NCBI GenBank assembly: GCA_945925985.1
Contig: CAMELV010000014.1
Coordinates: 1-64,000, forward strand
Length of the DNA stretch: 64,000 nt
Source: Comamonas sp. lk
Lineage (GTDB): Bacteria; Pseudomonadota; Gammaproteobacteria; Burkholderiales; Burkholderiaceae_C
Direction of reading: 5' to 3'
This document shows, in pieces, positions 31,313-40,954 of this stretch. How positions within the stretch are numbered: the stretch's first letter is position 1; each line of letters starts with the position of its first letter. The translations under genes and the position numbers were made by a program. The notes under the pieces were generated by a model. The model saw nothing but the letters and a program-made list of their open reading frames with translations. It was not told where the DNA came from and searched no databases.

Positions 31313-32149
31313 ATGTCTGAGCTGGTCGTCCGCCGTTTACTGATCGATTTGGAAGCGCCTGTGGCTCGCCACTGGTTTGGTGGTGATGCCTTCAGAACGG
31401 CCTTATTTAACGCCTTATCGATGAGCTTTCCTTTAGGTGAGCAATTTTTTATGGACTCGGTACGCGCTGGGGTTAAGGCACTGCCCCCGCATGAACAAGC
31501 GACGTTTGCTGCCGAAGCCCAGGGCTTCATCGGCCAGGAGGCGACACATAGGCGTATTCATACGCTGTTCAACGTGCAGATTGAAAAACATGGGCTGATG
31601 AACCACTGGGAGCCCCGAGCACGAGAACGACTCAAGATGTTGGCCAACTTTCATCCCCGGCATTGGTTGGCGATCACTGCGGCTACAGAACATTTCACAG
31701 CCGTTTTCGCTGACTGGTTGCTGAGCAACCCGGAATGGTTTGAAGGTAGCGAAGACCGACTGAAGACGATGTGGCTTTGGCATAGCGCCGAGGAGTCAGA
31801 ACACAAGTGCACGGCTTTCGACCTTTACTTGGCGCTGGGCGGTTCGCACAAGTGGCGCGTGATTTGGTTCAACCGCACCAGTCTGGTATTTTTTATCGAC
31901 TTACTGCGACAGACTGTCAGCAACTTGTACCGTGACGGTAGTCTGTGGAAATGGCGTACGTGGGTCAGTGGTATCAGCTTTTTGTTCGGCAAGCGCGGCA
32001 TGATCCGAGAGATTTTCAAACCTTGGTGGGCCTATCGACGCGAAGGGTTTCACCCAAATCATCTGCACAATGACCTCTCGGATACTTGGTTGCAGGCCAA
32101 TCGACACGCCTTTGCAGAAGTGAACGGACGCCTCACGCAACCGGCCTAA
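31313..32149 (+). CDS. PF10118-type putative metal-dependent hydrolase
   Basis: A 278-aa protein recognised as the family called 'putative metal-dependent hydrolase' (PF10118/COG3687). It has histidine and glutamate pairs that could bind metal: EATHRRIH near residue 77, FHPRHW near 118, TAATEHF near 125 and SAEESEHK near 162. This four-helix, E/H-rich layout suggests a diiron-like site, but no reaction is proven. It is the first gene rightward from the dyad-rich promoter and is likely repressed by the adjacent TetR protein. Members often sit next to fatty-acid or alkane-type genes. Confidence 0.75.
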   Translation: MSELVVRRLLIDLEAPVARHWFGGDAFRTALFNALSMSFPLGEQFFMDSVRAGVKALPPHEQATFAAEAQGFIGQEATHRRIHTLFNVQIEKHGLMNHWEPRARERLKMLANFHPRHWLAITAATEHFTAVFADWLLSNPEWFEGSEDRLKTMWLWHSAEESEHKCTAFDLYLALGGSHKWRVIWFNRTSLVFFIDLLRQTVSNLYRDGSLWKWRTWVSGISFLFGKRGMIREIFKPWWAYRREGFHPNHLHNDLSDTWLQANRHAFAEVNGRLTQPA

Positions 32150-32388
32150 GTGCAACCTCAAGACACCGAAAAAATACCAGATCCGATCTGACCAAAGTTG
32201 CTGACCTTCATTAGACCGCGCACTGACGAGGTCGGTAGTTCGCTGAGTTCGTGAGGCAGTTCGGGAGGAAGCTTCCGAGAGTTTGGCTGGGTAGTATTGA
32301 GGAGGTAACTCAGCGCAAATTACTGGTTTTGTTTGAGCTCATGACTCTTCAGGAGCGCGGCACCAGTTTTTTGCAGGAAAATCGCCGC

Positions 32389-33822
32389 ATGCATCTCAAC
32401 TACATCGCCAATACCTCCGTCCCATCCTCCTCCAGGCGAACGATCGCTGTCCTTGATCCGTCTGATGGCCAGACCTTCGAACAGATTCAACGAAGCAACG
32501 CCAGCGACATCGACATGGCAGTTCGTGCCGCGCGCGAAGGGTTGGAAAGCGTGTGGCGCAAGCTCAGTGCCACAGAACGCGGACGGCTGTTGATGCGCCT
32601 AAGCAGCAAAATTGCCGAGTATGCCGAACAGTTAAGTCAAATCGAGCAGCGAGATTGTGGCAAACCCACGCGGCAGGCAAAAGCAGACGCCTTGGCATTG
32701 GCGCGCTATTTTGAGTTTTATGCGGGTGCCTGCGACAAACTCCACGGCGAAACTATTCCCTATCTAGACGGTTACAGTGTAATGACTTGGCGCGAGCCAC
32801 ACGGGGTAACGGGGCACATCATTCCCTGGAATTACCCCATGCAAATTTTTGGCCGCAGTGTCGGCGGCGCCCTCGCCGCCGGCAATACCTGTGTAGTCAA
32901 ACCTGCAGAGGACGCCTGCTTGTCACTGCTCCGTGTGGCGCAACTGGCCGCAGAGGTAGGTTTTCCACCCGGTGTCATCAACATCGTGACAGGCTATGGC
33001 CATGAGGCGGGCGACGCCCTGGCTCGCCACCCCGGCATCGACCACATCAGTTTCACTGGTAGCCCAAGCGTCGGCACGCTGATCCAGCAGGCTGCGGCGC
33101 TACGGCATTGCCCTGTTACGTTGGAGTTGGGCGGCAAAAGCCCCCAGATTGTTTTTGCTGATGCCGACCTGGATGCTGCTGTGCCGGCCATTCTGAATGG
33201 CATTGTGCAAAATGCTGGACAGACCTGCTCTGCCGGATCACGTCTGCTCGTCGATCAGGCGATTTATGAGCCCTTGTTGGCCCGACTGGGTGCAGAGTTT
33301 GAAAATCTGCGGGTCGGTCCTGCCAGCTTGAATCTTGATCTGGGCCCCTTGATCCGGCAAAGTCAACAGCAACGAGTTTGGGACTTCCTGAGCGATGCCC
33401 AAGTGGCGGGCATTCCCATGGTGGCGCAGGGCCGGGTCGTCGATGAAGCGCCCCAAAGCGGCTTCTACCAGGCGCCCACTTTGCTGCGCGACGTCCCGTT
33501 CGACCATCGACTTGCGCAAGAAGAGGTTTTTGGACCGGTGCTGTGCGCCATGCCATTCAAGGACGAAGACCAGGCGGTGACACTCGCCAATGCGACCGAG
33601 TTTGGTCTGGTTGCTGGCGTCTGGACGCGAGACGGCGCCCGACAATTCAGAATGGCGCGGCGCATTCGCAGCGGCCAGATTTTCATCAACAACTATGGCG
33701 CTGGCGGTGGGGTGGAGTTGCCCTTTGGCGGTGTCAAATCCAGTGGCTACGGGCGTGAAAAAGGGTTTGAAGCTTTACTTGGTTTCACCACCCTGAAGAC
33801 AGTGGCCATAAGGCACGGCTGA
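32389..33822 (+). CDS. NAD(P)-dependent aldehyde dehydrogenase
   Basis: Oxidises an aldehyde to the acid. The 477-aa product has the full ALDH set: PWNYPM near residue 145, the catalytic Glu in LELGGKSP near 247, the catalytic Cys in NAGQTCSAGS near 280 and EEVFGPVL near 380. The start at 32389 has AGGAAA 9 bp upstream; the frame is open to 32251, but the added residues look like non-coding sequence. It lies 239 bp after the PF10118-type gene and 107 bp before an SDR gene. The substrate cannot be named; relatives include betaine aldehyde and aromatic aldehyde dehydrogenases. Confidence 0.9.
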   Translation: MHLNYIANTSVPSSSRRTIAVLDPSDGQTFEQIQRSNASDIDMAVRAAREGLESVWRKLSATERGRLLMRLSSKIAEYAEQLSQIEQRDCGKPTRQAKADALALARYFEFYAGACDKLHGETIPYLDGYSVMTWREPHGVTGHIIPWNYPMQIFGRSVGGALAAGNTCVVKPAEDACLSLLRVAQLAAEVGFPPGVINIVTGYGHEAGDALARHPGIDHISFTGSPSVGTLIQQAAALRHCPVTLELGGKSPQIVFADADLDAAVPAILNGIVQNAGQTCSAGSRLLVDQAIYEPLLARLGAEFENLRVGPASLNLDLGPLIRQSQQQRVWDFLSDAQVAGIPMVAQGRVVDEAPQSGFYQAPTLLRDVPFDHRLAQEEVFGPVLCAMPFKDEDQAVTLANATEFGLVAGVWTRDGARQFRMARRIRSGQIFINNYGAGGGVELPFGGVKSSGYGREKGFEALLGFTTLKTVAIRHG

Positions 33823-33929
33823 TACTGACCCTGAGTCGTGCCAAAATCAGAGCACAATGACCAGAGCGCGTGGCGAATTAGAGCGCACGCCATGTCAATC
33901 GGCCCCCCATTGCAACCATGAGATAAGCC

Positions 33930-34697
33930 ATGACCCAGCGTGTGAAAGACAAATCCATCATTGTGACCGGCGCTGGTAGTGGCATTGGCGAAGGCATCGC
34001 CCGACGCCTGGCTGAGCAAGGCGCCCTTGTGATCGTCAACGATATCAACATCATTCAGGGCGAACGAGTGGTTGCCAGCATCACAGCCATAGGGGGCCGA
34101 GCCTCTTTTTTTGCCGCTGACGTAACGCGCTCGGCCGACGTGGCTGCCCTGGTCGCTGCAGCGGTAACACGCCACGGCAGGCTGGATGTGATGGTCAACA
34201 ACGCGGGCTGGACCCACCGCAACCGACCGGCGCTAGAAGTCAGCGAAGAAGAGTTCGACAAATGCTACGCTGTGAATGTGAAAAGCATCTACCTGGCCAC
34301 AGTACACGCGACGCCCGTGTTTCGCGCCCAGGGCGGGGGCAGCTTTATCAACATTGCCTCGACGGCCGGTGTGCGGCCACGTCCTGGACTGACCTGGTAC
34401 AACGGCTCCAAGGGCGCTGTGATCACCACCTCCAAGTCGCTGGCAGCCGAGCTCGGACCAGACAACATCCGGGTGAACTGTATCAACCCGGTCTTTAACC
34501 CCGATACTGGTCTAGCCGCCGAATTTGCAGGTGGTCAGCTGACAGAAGACCGTAAAGCCCTATTTCGCGCCAGCATCCCGCTGGGGCGCTTCTCAACCGC
34601 CCTTGATGTCGCGAACGCAGCGCTGTATCTTGCCAGCGATGAGGCCAGCTTTATCAGCGGTGTCTGCCTCGAAGTAGACGGAGCCCGTTGCGTATGA
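33930..34697 (+). CDS. Short-chain dehydrogenase/reductase (SDR)
   Basis: A 255-aa classical SDR. The cofactor motif is TGAGSGIGEG near residues 12-21, the structural NNAG motif is near 90, and the active-site Tyr/Lys pair is in YNGSKGA near residue 160. It probably interconverts an alcohol and a ketone or aldehyde, with NAD(H) likely because an Asp ends the second strand (NDIN). It probably belongs with the aldehyde dehydrogenase and the PF10118-type protein as an oxidative group. moaA follows after 39 bp. Confidence 0.88.
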   Translation: MTQRVKDKSIIVTGAGSGIGEGIARRLAEQGALVIVNDINIIQGERVVASITAIGGRASFFAADVTRSADVAALVAAAVTRHGRLDVMVNNAGWTHRNRPALEVSEEEFDKCYAVNVKSIYLATVHATPVFRAQGGGSFINIASTAGVRPRPGLTWYNGSKGAVITTSKSLAAELGPDNIRVNCINPVFNPDTGLAAEFAGGQLTEDRKALFRASIPLGRFSTALDVANAALYLASDEASFISGVCLEVDGARCV

Positions 34698-34736
34698 CGC
34701 AATTGTGTTGGCATCGTCCCATCGACGCCATCTGCC

Positions 34737-35885
34737 ATGTCTGAACGTGTGATTCCGGTGATCGACCTGCGCGCCACGGTCTTGGTGCCGCCAGCAGCGG
34801 CCTTTGCGCCGACAACACGCCTGACGGCCGATGGCCTGCTGACCGATACACGTGGTCGCCCCCTGCGCGACCTGCGCATCAGTGTCACGGACCGCTGCAA
34901 TTTTCGCTGCAGTTATTGCATGCCCAAGGAGGTGTTCGACACAGATTATGCCTACCTTCCGCACGCCGAACTGTTGTCGTTCGAGGAGATTACCCGTGTT
35001 GCCAAGGCCTTCATCGCCCACGGCGTACAAAAAATTCGTCTCACTGGTGGCGAGCCACTATTGCGCAAAAATATCGAATTCCTGATTGAGCAACTTGCCA
35101 GCCTGCGCACACTGCAGGGCCTGCCTCTGGACTTGACCCTGACCACCAATGGGTCTTTACTCAAGCGCAAGGCCACAGCGCTCAAGGCCGCTGGTCTGCA
35201 GCGCGTGACAGTCAGTCTCGATGGACTGAACGACGCGGTGTTTCGGCGCATGAACGACGTGGACTTTCCCGTTGTTGATGTTCTGGAAGGCATTGAGGCC
35301 GCACGTCAGGCGGGCCTGGGGCCAATCAAGATCAACATGGTGGTCAAACGAGGGACCAACGCAGACGAAATCTTGCCGATGGCTCGGCACTTTAAAGGCA
35401 GCGGCATGGTGCTGCGCTTTATTGAATTCATGGACGTGGGCGCCACCAATGGCTGGCGCATGCATGACGTGTTACCGTCCAGTGAGGTCATCAAGTTGAT
35501 ATCTGACACCATGCCCTTGGTACAGCTAAGCCCATCAAGCCTTGGTGAAACCGCCGAGCGTTGGGGCTACGCTGACGCCAACGGCCAATGGAATGCGTCT
35601 GCCGGTGAAATTGGGGTTATCAGCAGTGTGACCCAAGCATTTTGCTCGGACTGCAACCGGGCCCGGCTGTCGACTGAGGGCAAGCTTTACCTCTGCCTCT
35701 TTGCCAACCAGGGCCATGATCTGCGTGCTCTGCTGCGCAGCCAGGCGCCACACACTGACCTTGAGTCGGCCATCGGCCATATCTGGCGGGGTAGAACTGA
35801 CCGCTATTCCGAATTGCGCAGCTCTCAGGAGCCGGATACCGGGGCCGGGCTGCGGCGGGTCGAAATGAGTTACATCGGTGGCTGA
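34737..35885 (+). CDS. moaA: GTP 3',8-cyclase (molybdenum cofactor synthesis)
   Basis: First step of molybdopterin synthesis, a radical SAM reaction on GTP. At 382 aa it has the N-terminal 4Fe-4S motif CNFRCSYC near residue 56 and the C-terminal cluster ligands in [19 protein letters not shown] near 300. It ends in the two glycines (YIGG) needed for activity. The N-terminus is about 40 residues longer than in E. coli, as I recall for Burkholderiales. It starts the moaA-mobA-moeA run. mobA starts inside its last codons. Confidence 0.96.
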   Translation: MSERVIPVIDLRATVLVPPAAAFAPTTRLTADGLLTDTRGRPLRDLRISVTDRCNFRCSYCMPKEVFDTDYAYLPHAELLSFEEITRVAKAFIAHGVQKIRLTGGEPLLRKNIEFLIEQLASLRTLQGLPLDLTLTTNGSLLKRKATALKAAGLQRVTVSLDGLNDAVFRRMNDVDFPVVDVLEGIEAARQAGLGPIKINMVVKRGTNADEILPMARHFKGSGMVLRFIEFMDVGATNGWRMHDVLPSSEVIKLISDTMPLVQLSPSSLGETAERWGYADANGQWNASAGEIGVISSVTQAFCSDCNRARLSTEGKLYLCLFANQGHDLRALLRSQAPHTDLESAIGHIWRGRTDRYSELRSSQEPDTGAGLRRVEMSYIGG

Positions 35886-36519
35886 CTTGATTGGGCCTGA
35901 CGACATTACGGCGCTGATCCTGGCCGGTGGCCGAGGTTCGCGGATGGGTGGCGTGGACAAAGGGCTGCAGAGCTTCAACGGCTTGCCGCTGGCGCTTCAC
36001 GCCTTGACGCGGCTGCAAATGGGCGGCTTCGTGGGTCAAACTCTGATCAATGCCAACCGCAATCTTGCCGCATATGAGTCCTTTGGCGCCTCGGTGTGGC
36101 CAGATGTACTGGCTGACTATGCCGGGCCGCTGGCCGGCTTTCTGACCGGTCTGGAACGCTGCGAAACCCGCTTCCTGATGACCGTGCCCTGCGACACCCC
36201 ACGGCTGCCGCTTGACCTGGTGCCTCGTCTGGCGCAGGCACTGACCGACCAAGATGCCGATATCGCCATGGTTGCCGCACCCGAGGTGGACCATCACGGG
36301 GCCCTAAGCCTTCGTGCTCAGCCAGTGTTCTGTCTGCTCCGTGTCACGCTGCTTGAAAGTTTGGTGACGTTCACCCACCAGGGCGGGCGGAAAATTGATG
36401 CTTGGACCAGCCAACACAAAACGGTGATGGTCCCATTTAACCTGCCTGGCGACGATCCGCAGGCATTTTTCAATGCCAACACCTTGACCGAGTTACGTGA
36501 TTTGGAGGGCCGCAGTTGA
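35878..36519 (+). CDS. mobA: Molybdenum cofactor guanylyltransferase
   Basis: Adds GMP to the molybdenum cofactor, making the MGD form used by the DMSO reductase family. The nucleotide-binding motif [16 protein letters not shown] lies near residues 15-30. It starts at GTG and overlaps moaA by 8 bp, and its stop overlaps the moeA start by 4 bp. The xanthine dehydrogenase-type enzymes in this window would normally use MCD or the unmodified cofactor, so mobA likely serves other enzymes of the cell. Confidence 0.94.
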   Translation: MADLIGPDDITALILAGGRGSRMGGVDKGLQSFNGLPLALHALTRLQMGGFVGQTLINANRNLAAYESFGASVWPDVLADYAGPLAGFLTGLERCETRFLMTVPCDTPRLPLDLVPRLAQALTDQDADIAMVAAPEVDHHGALSLRAQPVFCLLRVTLLESLVTFTHQGGRKIDAWTSQHKTVMVPFNLPGDDPQAFFNANTLTELRDLEGRS

Positions 36520-37784
36520 GGCCGTCGCTGGCAGCCATTGCAGCCGAACTGCAAGGTTATGACCCGCAGGCCTTGCGGGTGGACGAGGTCAATGCCTTCT
36601 TGTCGCGGCTCGCAGAACCCGTGACGGGGCAAGAGCACATTGACCTGTTCCAGTCGCTGGGCCGGATTCTGGCGCAGGACTTGGTTTCTCCCATCAGTGT
36701 TCCAGCGCACGACAACTCTGCTATGGACGGCTATGCTTTCCGTGGCGCCACTTTATTACCTGATCGGGCCCTGGAGCTCAAAGTAGTGGGTACTGCGCTG
36801 GCAGGCGTTGCCTGGCGCGGCGAACTGGGCCCTGAAGATTGTCTGAAGATCATGACCGGAGCCGTTATGCCGAATGGTCTCGACACGGTGGCGCCTCAAG
36901 AGTTGGTGACCTTAGAAGGGGAACACATCAGCATTCCCGCCGGATTCCTGCGTCAGGGCGACAACCGCCGCTTCAAGGGTGAAGATCTCGAAGAGGGATA
37001 CGCTGCGCTATTAAAAGGTGAGCGTATAAGCCCCGCAGCTCTTGGGCTGGTGGCCAGTTTGGGGATTAGGCAAATCCATGTCTATCGCCGTTTGAAGGTG
37101 GCCTATTTTTCCACCGGCGACGAGATATTGAGTCTGGGCGAGTTGCCGCGCGAGGGGGCGGTGTATGACAGCAACCGCTACACGGTGTTTGGCATGCTGA
37201 GCAAGCTTGGCTGCGAGGTGATTGACCTTGGCGTGGTCCCTGACGATCCCGTTTTGTTGGAAGCTGCCTTTGCTGAAGCCGCCGAACGCTGCGACGCCAT
37301 CATCACCAGCGGCGGCGTTAGCGTGGGCGAGGCAGATTTCACCAAAGCTATGATGAAAAAACTGGGCGATGTTGAATTTTGGAAAATCGCCATGCGGCCT
37401 GGGCGGCCGATGGCAGTCGGGAGAATTGGCAACGCGCTGCTGTTTGGCCTGCCTGGCAACCCGGTCGCCGTGATGGTGACTTTTTTGGCTTTTGTGCGCC
37501 CCGCGCTGCTCCGACTGATGGGCAGCACTGCCCTATTGCCGCCCTTACTAAAGGCGCAAAGCCTGGAGACATTACGCAAAAAACCGGGCCGCACCGAATA
37601 CCAACGGGGCATCGTCAGCAATGCTGCCGACGGGTCACTGATGGTTAGAACGACCGGCAACCAGGGCTCTGGCGTCTTGAGTTCCATGGTGCAGGCCAAC
37701 GGTTTGATCGTATTGCACCACCAGCAGGACCACGTCGCTCCCGGTGACACTGTTGACGTCATGATGTTCGACGGCGCAATCTAA
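36516..37784 (+). CDS. moeA: Molybdopterin molybdenumtransferase
   Basis: Inserts molybdate into adenylated molybdopterin. The 422-aa protein has the MoeA domain order; landmarks are [15 protein letters not shown] near residue 65 and the MPT-binding [13 protein letters not shown] near 268. The start is TTG at 36516, overlapping the mobA stop (TTGA). It is the last gene of the cofactor operon and is convergent with the RND pump gene. Confidence 0.95.
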   Translation: MRPSLAAIAAELQGYDPQALRVDEVNAFLSRLAEPVTGQEHIDLFQSLGRILAQDLVSPISVPAHDNSAMDGYAFRGATLLPDRALELKVVGTALAGVAWRGELGPEDCLKIMTGAVMPNGLDTVAPQELVTLEGEHISIPAGFLRQGDNRRFKGEDLEEGYAALLKGERISPAALGLVASLGIRQIHVYRRLKVAYFSTGDEILSLGELPREGAVYDSNRYTVFGMLSKLGCEVIDLGVVPDDPVLLEAAFAEAAERCDAIITSGGVSVGEADFTKAMMKKLGDVEFWKIAMRPGRPMAVGRIGNALLFGLPGNPVAVMVTFLAFVRPALLRLMGSTALLPPLLKAQSLETLRKKPGRTEYQRGIVSNAADGSLMVRTTGNQGSGVLSSMVQANGLIVLHHQQDHVAPGDTVDVMMFDGAI

Positions 37785-37786
37785 AC

Positions 37787-37813
37787 GCGCCGCCGAACCG
37801 GCGGCATTTATTT
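37787..37813 (+). terminator. Hairpin between moeA and the RND permease gene
   Basis: GCCGCC (37789-37794) pairs with GGCGGC (37800-37805), followed by ATTTATTT in the plus direction. It fills the 23-bp convergent gap and extends into the pump gene end. Confidence 0.5.
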
Positions 37814-40800
37814 GGCCAATGCCGCCTCAGGCTCAGGGATAACAACCGCGTCGTGCTGCGCTGGATGGTGCGCCGCATCTGGGTCAATCGTCGCCTCTTT
37901 CTTCGCGCCAGGCGCATGCTTGCGTGCCAGCAGGGTGTACATGGTCGGCACGACAAAAATAGTCAATAAGGTCCCCAAGCTCATACCACCCACGATGACC
38001 CAGCCGATCTGGCGGCGGCTTTCGGCACCGGCGCCCGTTGCAAGCGCCAAGGGTAGTGCCCCCAGCACCATAGCCCCAGTGGTCATTAGGATCGGACGTA
38101 GGCGTTGCGACGACGACTTTTTGATGGCCGCTACTGCATCGAGCCCCTGCTCGCGCAACTGATTAGCGAACTCGACGATCAGAATGCCGTGCTTGGTAAT
38201 CAAGCCCACCAGGGTGATCAGACCGATCTGACTAAAGACGTTTAAGGTCCCCCCCGAATACTTGAGAGCGAGCAGGGCACCGGCCATTGACAACGGGACA
38301 CTGAGCAGAATGACAAACGGGTCGACAAAGCTCTCAAACTGCGCCGCCAAGACTAGAAAAATGAACACCATAGCCAGCACAAACACCAGTGACAGAGAGT
38401 CGGCCGACTTGCGGAATTCTCGACTAGAGCCATTGAGGTCGGTGGCGTAACCTGGCTTGAGTACTTTCTTGGCTGTGGCATCCATAAAGTCCAGCGCTTC
38501 GCCAACCGAGTAGTCTGCCGACAGGTTTGAAGTAATCGAGGCAGAACGACGTTGCCCGAAGTGGTTCAGTTCGCGCGGTACGACCACCTCACGGATCTTG
38601 ACCAGCGCCGCAAGCGGAATCATGGTGTCGTTTCGACCACGTACAAATATCTTCTCAATATCGTCCGGTGTGGCACGGCCGCTGGCATTGGTTTGCACGA
38701 TCACATCGTACTGCTCTCCATCGCGCTTGTAACGAGTCACCTTTCGCCCGCCAAGCATCGTCTCCACTGCACGGGCAATCAGATCTACGCCAACCCCCAT
38801 ATCCGCCGCACGCTCCCGATCGACCTCCAGCTTAATCTCAGGTTTGTTCAGACGCAAATCGGTGTCGACCTGAACGAAACCAGGGTTTTTGGCCAACTCA
38901 TCCTGAAACGCCCGCACGGTCTGCGCCAGATTTTGGTAGCTATCGGACGTGATGATGACAAAATTGATCGGCCTTTGGGTGAACCCCTGACCCAGTGACG
39001 GTGGCGTAATGGGAAATGCTGTCACCCCAGACATGCTGGAGACACGTGGCGTCATTTCTCGCGCCATCTCAAGCGTGGTTCGTTTGCGGTCTTCCCAGGG
39101 AACGGCCCGGAAAAAAATATTCCCCTGCGACACGGTGGGGTTACCAACTGTGGCGAACACCCGGTCAAACTCAGGATAGCCCTCGCCGATGCGCTCAATC
39201 GCCTTGGCATAGCGGTTGGTGTAGTCCAGGGTAGATCCGTCTGGTCCGTTAATCTGGGCGACTACCACACCGCGGTCTTCCACGGGTGACAGTTCTCGCT
39301 TGAGGTCCCCCAGAACGAACCAAGAAACAAAGCCGCTGCCCACCATCACCAACACCACCACCCACCGGTGCCGCAGTGTCCAGTTAAGCGTATGGTTGTA
39401 GCCACGGGTTATGGCCTGGAGAACGTTCTCCATACCCCGGTCAAACCATGAGGGCTTAGGGTTGTGGCGCAACAGCACCGACGACAGCATGGGGGACAGG
39501 GTCAGCGCCACAATGCCCGATACCACCACAGCGCCAGCCAAGGCCAGCGCAAACTCTGTGAACAGTCGACCGGTACGGCCTGGCGCAAAGGCCAGCGGAG
39601 CATAAACCGCCACCAGCGTCATGGTCATGGCCACAATGGCAAAGCCAACCTCTCGCGCACCGCGAATCGCGGCCTGGAATGGCGCCATGCCATCCTCAAT
39701 ATGGCGGTAGATGTTCTCCAACATGACGATGGCGTCGTCCACCACCAATCCGATAGCCAGCACCAGCGCCAGCAGTGTCAGAGTATTGATACTGAAACCA
39801 GCCAGTGCCATCAAAGCAAACGAACCGATGAGCGCAACCGGAATGGTCAGCAAGGGAATGATGGACGCCCGCAAGGTACGCAAAAACACAAAGATCACCA
39901 GTGCCACCAACACCGAAGCTTCCACGATGGTCATGAAAACGCCCTTGATCGAGCGGTCAATAAAAACAGAGTTGTCGTTAGCCACCTCGATCAACACACC
40001 CGGTGGCAGGTCGCGTTGCACTTTCACCATCAGTTGTCGCACGCCCGCAGACAACTCAAGCGGGTTAGCCGTCGCCTGGCGGATCACCCCAACGCCGATG
40101 GCATCCCGGCCATTCAATCGCACGCTTGAGCGTTCGTCGACGGGCCCCTGCTGTACTCGGGCGACATCGGCAATACGGATAGGTAGCCCGTTGACTGTGC
40201 GAATGACAACCTGCGCGAAATCCTGGGGCCGCTGCAAATCGGTCGCAGCAGTCACATTAAACTCGCGCAATCGGCTCTCGATGCGTCCGGCTGGCACCTC
40301 CAGATTCGACCGGCGAAGCGCATCCTCAAGGTCCTGAATGGTCAGGCGATAGGCGGCAAGTTTGTCTGGATCTACCCAGATTCGCATAGAAAACTTGCGC
40401 TCGCCCTGGACGACAACATCGGCCGCACCTTTGGCCGTTTGCAGGACTGGCTTGACCAGTGTATTGGCCATCTCAGACAACTGCAGGGAATTGTGCGTGT
40501 CCGAGCTCATGGCCAGAAAAATCACAGGGAAAGCATCGGCCTCCACTTTGGCGATCACAGGCTCATCTATGCCCTGCGGCAGCCTCTGACGGACACGAGT
40601 GACCTTGTCACGGACATCGGCTGCTGCCGAATCTGCGTCTCGGGTCAGGGCAAATCGAACCGATATCTGACTGCGTTCCTGTCGGCTGGACGATGTAATG
40701 ACATCAACCCCTTCAATGCCGGCCAACGAGTCCTCCAGCACCTTAGTCACTTGACTCTCCATGACCTCGCTAGATGCACCGGTGAACACGGTAGTAACAG

Positions 40801-40936
40801 AGACGACAGGTTCGTCAATCTTCGGATATTCACGAACGGTAAGCCGGTCGAAAGACACCGCTCCGATCAGCACGATCAGCAGCGAGAGCACGGTGGCGAA
40901 GACCGGGCGACGAATGGAGGTTTCAGCAAGTTGCAT
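37808..40936 (-). CDS. RND multidrug efflux permease (HAE1 family)
   Basis: A 1042-aa proton-driven inner-membrane pump with 12 membrane segments and two large periplasmic loops. The proton-relay Asp pair is in LVVDDAIVMLEN near residue 405, and the N-terminus (IRRPVFATVLSLLIVLIG) is typical. The C-terminus is a cytoplasmic, acidic/Ala-rich tail. It lies 18 bp after the adaptor gene, and no outer-membrane channel gene follows, so the pump must use one encoded elsewhere. The drug range cannot be predicted; overall similarity is to the MexF/AcrB-like group. Confidence 0.93.
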   Translation of the reverse strand: MQLAETSIRRPVFATVLSLLIVLIGAVSFDRLTVREYPKIDEPVVSVTTVFTGASSEVMESQVTKVLEDSLAGIEGVDVITSSSRQERSQISVRFALTRDADSAAADVRDKVTRVRQRLPQGIDEPVIAKVEADAFPVIFLAMSSDTHNSLQLSEMANTLVKPVLQTAKGAADVVVQGERKFSMRIWVDPDKLAAYRLTIQDLEDALRRSNLEVPAGRIESRLREFNVTAATDLQRPQDFAQVVIRTVNGLPIRIADVARVQQGPVDERSSVRLNGRDAIGVGVIRQATANPLELSAGVRQLMVKVQRDLPPGVLIEVANDNSVFIDRSIKGVFMTIVEASVLVALVIFVFLRTLRASIIPLLTIPVALIGSFALMALAGFSINTLTLLALVLAIGLVVDDAIVMLENIYRHIEDGMAPFQAAIRGAREVGFAIVAMTMTLVAVYAPLAFAPGRTGRLFTEFALALAGAVVVSGIVALTLSPMLSSVLLRHNPKPSWFDRGMENVLQAITRGYNHTLNWTLRHRWVVVLVMVGSGFVSWFVLGDLKRELSPVEDRGVVVAQINGPDGSTLDYTNRYAKAIERIGEGYPEFDRVFATVGNPTVSQGNIFFRAVPWEDRKRTTLEMAREMTPRVSSMSGVTAFPITPPSLGQGFTQRPINFVIITSDSYQNLAQTVRAFQDELAKNPGFVQVDTDLRLNKPEIKLEVDRERAADMGVGVDLIARAVETMLGGRKVTRYKRDGEQYDVIVQTNASGRATPDDIEKIFVRGRNDTMIPLAALVKIREVVVPRELNHFGQRRSASITSNLSADYSVGEALDFMDATAKKVLKPGYATDLNGSSREFRKSADSLSLVFVLAMVFIFLVLAAQFESFVDPFVILLSVPLSMAGALLALKYSGGTLNVFSQIGLITLVGLITKHGILIVEFANQLREQGLDAVAAIKKSSSQRLRPILMTTGAMVLGALPLALATGAGAESRRQIGWVIVGGMSLGTLLTIFVVPTMYTLLARKHAPGAKKEATIDPDAAHHPAQHDAVVIPEPEAALAK

Positions 40937-40954
40937 GGTGCAGCGCCCCGGAAA

